Notes under the pieces: model-generated
What the model saw: the letters and a program-made list of their open reading frames with translations, nothing else
The model's database searches: none
What the model was told of the DNA's origin: nothing
Source of the DNA: Thermoplasmata archaeon
GTDB lineage: Archaea > Thermoplasmatota > E2 > DHVEG-1
Assembly: GCA_003651045.1 (NCBI GenBank)
Contig: QMTJ01000044.1
Location: 1 to 7,933 of the forward strand
DNA: 7,933 nt
Reading direction: 5' to 3'
In this document: piece by piece, positions 5,342 through 7,933 of the stretch
How positions within the stretch are numbered: the stretch's first letter is position 1
Layout: each line of letters begins with the position of its first letter
Translations under genes and position numbers: made by a program

Positions 5342-5365
5342 ATGTTTATAAACTTTTATAAACAT
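5342..5365 (+). promoter_or_regulatory. Promoter with a perfect dyad upstream of the four-cysteine protein gene
   Basis: ATGTTTATAA and TTATAAACAT form a perfect 10-bp inverted repeat with a 4-base spacer. The same bases contain two direct copies of TTTATAAAC, 10 bp apart. TTTATAAA is an excellent archaeal TATA box, predicting a start around 5375-5388 and a leader of about 45-55 bases with a ribosome site. The doubled TATA dyad may be two overlapping promoters or an operator. Confidence 0.5.
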
Positions 5366-5430
5366 AAAAAGGAGTTAGTTATCCACAATTTGAACAAAAA
5401 AATATGAAAAAAAGAGAGGAGTAAAATAAA

Positions 5431-5583
5431 ATGATAGAAGAATGTAATTTTAAATCTAAAATACGTCATCCGGATTCCCCAGGATGCTGGTTAACACCAC
5501 CTGAAGTCGTCTGTCCCGGTGAAGAAAACTGTATACTTTATCAGATATACAAGAACGTGGAACAATGGAAAACAAAAGTCTAA
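5431..5583 (+). CDS. Small four-cysteine protein (50 residues), probable metal-binding, function unknown
   Basis: An ATG at 5431 is preceded by AGAGAGGAG (5413-5421), one of the best ribosome sites in the window, and by a strong promoter. The frame ends at TAA 5581-5583. The product has Cys at residues 5, 19, 28 and 34, with the core SPGCWLTPPEVVCPGEENC followed by a helix-like tail ILYQIYKNVEQWKTKV. Four Cys in 50 residues, with CPGEENC as one pair, suggest a zinc or iron-sulphur site or a disulphide knot; there is no signal peptide, so a cytoplasmic metal site is more likely. Codon use is like the neighbours. It is convergent with the KaiC-like operon and separated by 35 bases. I do not recognise a family. 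Confidence 0.75.
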   Translation: MIEECNFKSKIRHPDSPGCWLTPPEVVCPGEENCILYQIYKNVEQWKTKV

Positions 5584-5592
5584 AACAAAAAA

Positions 5593-5620
5593 TTTTTTTT
5601 TGAGAAAAAAAGGTTTTTTT
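5593..5620. terminator. Bidirectional T-rich/A-rich terminator between convergent genes
   Basis: Nine T (5593-5601) terminate the plus-strand gene, and a run of seven A (5605-5611) gives T7 on the minus strand. That run lies just beyond the stop codon of the third KaiC-like gene. No strong stem is present; T-runs suffice in archaea. Confidence 0.45.
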
Positions 5621-6383
5621 ACATTATTCTTTCGATCATTTCTAGAATAAAACCATCGCTATCTATTGCATATCTAGCTATACCAATTTTTTTAGCATAA
5701 TTTTTCATTTTTTTCACAGCAAGAAAACGCTCAAAAGTAGAACCTTTTTGTAAAACTTCTAACTCTAAAACACAATCGGCAAGTCCTTCCATTTTCCTCT
5801 CAAATATATCACCGTGTATACCCCTTGTCATAGTCATAAAGAGTACACCTTTATTCTGAATGTTACAGATCTTTGCAGCCTGTATTGTTCTAATGACTTC
5901 TTCTTGTGTATACTGGTTCAAAAAAAAATCAAGAGAATTGATTATTATTTTTTCAGAGGATGTGTTTTTTATTTCATTTGATAAAATAGCTAAAAAATCT
6001 TCTCCTCCCTTCTGTATTGGTGGTGTACCTGAGGATCCTATTTCTATTAATTCTTTGAGTTTTATCTTAGATCTCTGTTCATAAACACTTACTCTTTTTT
6101 CTTCACCACTGAGAATGGTTTCAGAATAACGGGAAGCGATATCAACAATACGTATATCCTTATTCGACCATCCGAAACGTTTCATAGTAGCTAATACTTC
6201 TGTTTCTGTCTCCTCCGTAGTAAAATATAATACTTTACCTGTGGTAGCAAGTTGTTTACTTAATATTTCAATACTGCTACCTGGTGTTCCAAGTATAAGA
6301 ACCGCGTATCCTTTAGGAGCCCCACCTTCTAACAATGCATCTAGTTTCTCGATACCTGTGCTGATAAACTCTTCTTTAGACAT
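5619..6383 (-). CDS. KaiC/RAD55-like pseudo-ATPase (degenerate P-loop and Walker B)
   Basis: The 254-residue protein has the KaiC-type entry FISTGIEKLDALLEGGAPKGYAVLILGTPGSS (6-37), but the P-loop reads GTPGSSIE (32-39) instead of GxPGSGKT, so the Gly-Lys-Thr that holds the phosphates is missing. The Walker B strand KIIINSLD has Asn where Asp is expected. The KaiC-type Glu pair is retained in YFTTEETETEVL, as is the later VLFMTMTRGIHGD strand and the C-terminal LAVKKMKNYAKKIGIARYAIDSDGFIL, corresponding to the basic K-M-R/K segment of KaiC-like proteins. It is thus full-length but unlikely to bind or hydrolyse ATP normally. The start is ATG at 6383; a TTG at 6386 directly precedes it and an in-frame TAG lies before that. 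It is the third gene of the operon, 14 bases after the second. A signalling or scaffold partner of the active paralogue is the likeliest role. Confidence 0.85.
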   Translation of the reverse strand: MSKEEFISTGIEKLDALLEGGAPKGYAVLILGTPGSSIEILSKQLATTGKVLYFTTEETETEVLATMKRFGWSNKDIRIVDIASRYSETILSGEEKRVSVYEQRSKIKLKELIEIGSSGTPPIQKGGEDFLAILSNEIKNTSSEKIIINSLDFFLNQYTQEEVIRTIQAAKICNIQNKGVLFMTMTRGIHGDIFERKMEGLADCVLELEVLQKGSTFERFLAVKKMKNYAKKIGIARYAIDSDGFILEMIERIM

Positions 6384-6397
6384 CAACTATTCATCTC

Positions 6398-6979
6398 TTA
6401 GATAAAAGAATCTCTTACCTTCAAGATTTTATCATTCAAATAAATCAGTCTATTAAGATATTTATCCATCCCTTCTTCTTCAATAGCTAAAGAAATAGTA
6501 TGAATATTTCTAGCTCGTGTTCTATTTGTTATATGATAAAAAAACTCAGTAACAATATCTGGATCATTATATATCATTAGATTACTCAAAGAGTCTATAA
6601 CAAGATACTTTCTCCGCTCATTATTTACTTCTTTAAAAACGTTCATTACCTCCAAACCAAGTTTTTCAAGCATAGTAGGACTCTCGATATATATACAATT
6701 TGGATAAGTCTTTGTAATACCAGCTGCACGAGAGATACAGTCTATGAACGTGATATGTTTACTCTCCTCTATAAACTCAAACTCTTTAGCAAGCGTCTCA
6801 TAAGGTTTAGTAATAGTTACATAAACCCAAACATCTTCAGGTTGACTACTCATATATTCAAACAATGCTTGTAATAAATCAGAGTAGTTACTACCAGGTA
6901 AAAGTATACCAATTGATTGATTAATTTTAATCGCATTAGATATTCTTTCTTTAAGCCCATCAATTAAGACATTAGCCAT
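6398..6979 (-). CDS. Short RecA/KaiC-like protein lacking the P-loop
   Basis: The 193 residues follow a RecA-like order. A first strand, SIGILLPGSNYSDLLQALFEYM (22-43), stands where a P-loop would be, but GSGKT is replaced by GSNYSD. A second strand is VWVYVTITKPYETLAKEF (50-67), then ITFIDCISRAAG, and the Walker-B-like strand RKYLVIDSLSNLMIYND (123-139) keeps Asp129. A strand with IHTISLAIEE precedes the C-terminus. It lacks the N-terminal GIxxLDxxLGGG entry and the C-terminal basic segment of complete KaiC-like proteins. Compact P-loop-less relatives occur beside KaiC-like genes in other archaea (family name not certain). The gene starts 9 bases after the active paralogue; GAGTGA serves as ribosome site. 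It probably acts as a non-catalytic partner. Confidence 0.8.
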   Translation of the reverse strand: MANVLIDGLKERISNAIKINQSIGILLPGSNYSDLLQALFEYMSSQPEDVWVYVTITKPYETLAKEFEFIEESKHITFIDCISRAAGITKTYPNCIYIESPTMLEKLGLEVMNVFKEVNNERRKYLVIDSLSNLMIYNDPDIVTEFFYHITNRTRARNIHTISLAIEEEGMDKYLNRLIYLNDKILKVRDSFI

Positions 6980-6988
6980 TCTAAATCT

Positions 6989-7738
6989 TCACTCTCTAGA
7001 TCTCAACAATGGTGCTAATTCTATACCGTTTTTGGAAGAAATACTCATAGCTGATTTCGTACGGCTATGAGCTGCTCCACGCATTTTAACAATCTGAAAC
7101 GTACGGATGAGATCCCCTTTACGTTCTATATCCCCAAGGAAGAAGATACCATCCGAGATAAACTCCTCGATACCATACTGAGAATATTGAAACTTCCTAG
7201 GTGGTACTTCTGAGGTTAAAAGGGTAGTACATTTCATAGCAGCAAGAGAAGAACCTAGTTTAAAAATAAAATCCCGGATCATCTCAGGTGTTTGAAGCCT
7301 ATAACATAATGCTGTTATTGAGTCTATAATTAAACGTTTCACATTTAACTCATCAGCGATATCACGTAGTATATCAAGTAAAGCACTAGCATCCTCCACA
7401 GTGTATTTCTCCGTGTCAAGCCCTAGTCTTTCACTAATAATCCTAAGATCTATAAGGTTAACCATACCAGATTCTATAAGTTTTTTATCATAAAACTCGA
7501 AACCTTCCATGTTCTTAGTCAACTTAAACAAAGGCTCAGTTATCGTGAAAAAAACTCCTCTTTCACCTTGTTTTGCACCATTTATCAAAAACTGCATACA
7601 AAGCGTTGTTTTACCTGACCCGCTGCTACCAACTACAAGTACGGTACTACCTATTGGTATACCACCACCTAGCATTACATCTAATTCTTCTATACCAGTT
7701 TTACATATCTCTTTTTTTTGAAACTCAGATTCTTGCAT
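6989..7738 (-). CDS. KaiC/RAD55-like RecA-superfamily ATPase, intact active site
   Basis: The 249-residue single-domain KaiC-like ATPase has CKTGIEELDVMLGGGIPIGSTVLVVG (12-37), a perfect Walker A GSSGSGKTT (37-45), and FFTITEP (63-69) with Glu68 at the KaiC catalytic position. Its Walker B is RLIIDSIT (135-142) with Asp139, followed by TTLLTSEVPP. The C-terminal segment TFQIVKMRGAAHSRTKSAMSI is typical of the group. Archaeal KaiC-like proteins serve as ATP-driven switches in signal transduction; the archaellum protein ArlH is a relative, but this protein is not placed in an archaellum operon. AGAGGAGAG gives a strong ribosome site before the ATG at 7738. It ends in TGA, and the next gene begins in the same frame four codons later. 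It is the first gene of the three-gene operon and probably supplies ATPase activity to the set. Confidence 0.92.
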   Translation of the reverse strand: MQESEFQKKEICKTGIEELDVMLGGGIPIGSTVLVVGSSGSGKTTLCMQFLINGAKQGERGVFFTITEPLFKLTKNMEGFEFYDKKLIESGMVNLIDLRIISERLGLDTEKYTVEDASALLDILRDIADELNVKRLIIDSITALCYRLQTPEMIRDFIFKLGSSLAAMKCTTLLTSEVPPRKFQYSQYGIEEFISDGIFFLGDIERKGDLIRTFQIVKMRGAAHSRTKSAMSISSKNGIELAPLLRSRE

Positions 7739-7744
7739 ATAATG

Positions 7745-7804
7745 TCTCTCCTCTTTCCACGGTCCTAGTGGTACTTACTAAATACAATTGTTGGTTATAA
7801 AATT
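7745..7804 (-). promoter_or_regulatory. Promoter and ribosome site of the KaiC-like operon
   Basis: On the minus strand, AAATTTTATAA (7794-7804) is a TATA-like element, predicting a transcript start near 7773 and a leader of about 35 bases. AAAGAGGAGAG (plus-strand 7746-7756) is the ribosome site before the ATG at 7738. The promoter sits just beyond the 3' end of the upstream tRNA gene. Confidence 0.45.
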
Positions 7805-7821
7805 TGAGGTTTAATTTAGAA

Positions 7822-7933
7822 TGCAGGGGAAGGGATTTGAACCCTCGGACTCCTTCGAGACAGGATGTCTCATCCGAACCCTTAAACTCTTCTTGTGATC
7901 TTAAGTCCTGCGCCGTTGGCCAGGCTTGGCTAC
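7822..7933 (-). tRNA. tRNA-Leu(UAA), intron-containing; first six bases beyond the window
   Basis: Read on the minus strand, the gene has G7-T8-A9, a D-arm with GCC/GGC, an anticodon stem CAGGA/TCCTG, and the loop CTTAAGA with anticodon TAA (7901-7903). A long class II variable arm with CTC/GAG stem, a T-arm GAGGG-TTCAAAT-CCCTT and the 3' acceptor strand CCCCTGC with discriminator A complete it. The long variable arm and TAA anticodon make it leucine. CCA is not encoded. The 5' strand, expected to be GCAGGGG, is cut by the window edge after its last G. A 33-nt intron interrupts the anticodon loop. Confidence 0.95.
7867..7899 (-). other. Archaeal tRNA intron at position 37/38 with canonical bulge-helix-bulge
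   Basis: The 33-nt intron lies between G37 and A38. Exon CAGGA pairs with TCCTG; the central 4-bp helix is CUUA of the anticodon loop with UGAG of the intron, and the two 3-nt bulges are AG/A and AC/A, with cuts between the second and third base of each. This is the standard 3-4-3 substrate of the archaeal splicing endonuclease. Confidence 0.88.

Noticed and set aside
5379..5387. TTATCCACA, identical to the bacterial DnaA box
   Set aside because: It is a single copy in an archaeal context that has no DnaA; there is no cluster, Orc1/Cdc6 gene or origin recognition box nearby, so it is taken as chance.
7573..7800. Plus-strand frame opposite the start of the KaiC-like operon
   Set aside because: It is antisense to an unambiguous Walker A-containing gene and lacks a ribosome site.
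1..7933. CRISPR array, insertion sequence or integrase signs
   Set aside because: There are no regularly spaced repeats, no terminal inverted repeats with target duplications, and no transposase or recombinase frames on either strand.

Overview
The window looks like chromosomal DNA from an AT-rich euryarchaeote. The archaeal evidence is a class III signal-peptide archaellin, an EarA-like archaellum regulator, KaiC/RAD55-like ATPases, the longer archaeal form of PdxS, T-rich terminators, TATA-type promoters, and a tRNA-Leu with a bulge-helix-bulge (BHB) intron and no encoded CCA. Thermoplasmatota or a methanogen relative are both plausible; the sequence alone does not decide. There are no insertion sequences, integrases or CRISPR arrays, so this reads as an ordinary chromosomal segment with a signalling and motility flavour.

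Left part (1-1380): a membrane protein truncated by the window edge and a secreted DUF4430-type protein lie on the minus strand, divergent from an ArsR-type regulator. Both genes of the divergent pair look interrupted near their 3' ends. The DUF4430 gene has a TGA where its family normally has Trp, and the ArsR gene runs out of frame at a run of seven G, with the C-terminal domain continuing in another frame. Either the assembly has errors here, or the locus is decaying, or recoding is at work.

Middle (1468-3783): a stand-alone Lrp/AsnC ligand-binding (RAM) protein and a small three-helix membrane protein form a plus-strand pair. It converges on the pdxS-pdxT operon (minus strand), which encodes the complete PLP synthase. 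The two stop codons overlap.

Motility region (3784-5025): an EarA-like winged-helix regulator (minus) is divergent from an archaellin gene (plus). The intergenic DNA between them carries two TACATATGC boxes and a related third site, followed by a TATA-like element. This matches the known EarA/archaellum arrangement. No other archaellum genes are in the window.

Right part (5026-7933): a 405-bp AT-rich stretch contains a GC-rich hairpin with a plausible promoter of its own, which is a candidate small RNA whose loop carries an anti-Shine-Dalgarno-like stretch. A second promoter follows, leading to an easily missed 50-residue four-cysteine protein. Converging on it is a minus-strand operon of three KaiC/RAD55-like proteins. 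Only the first keeps an intact ATP-binding P-loop; the second and third are degenerate, suggesting one active ATPase and two pseudo-ATPase partners. The window ends inside a minus-strand tRNA-Leu(UAA) with a canonical 33-nt archaeal intron.
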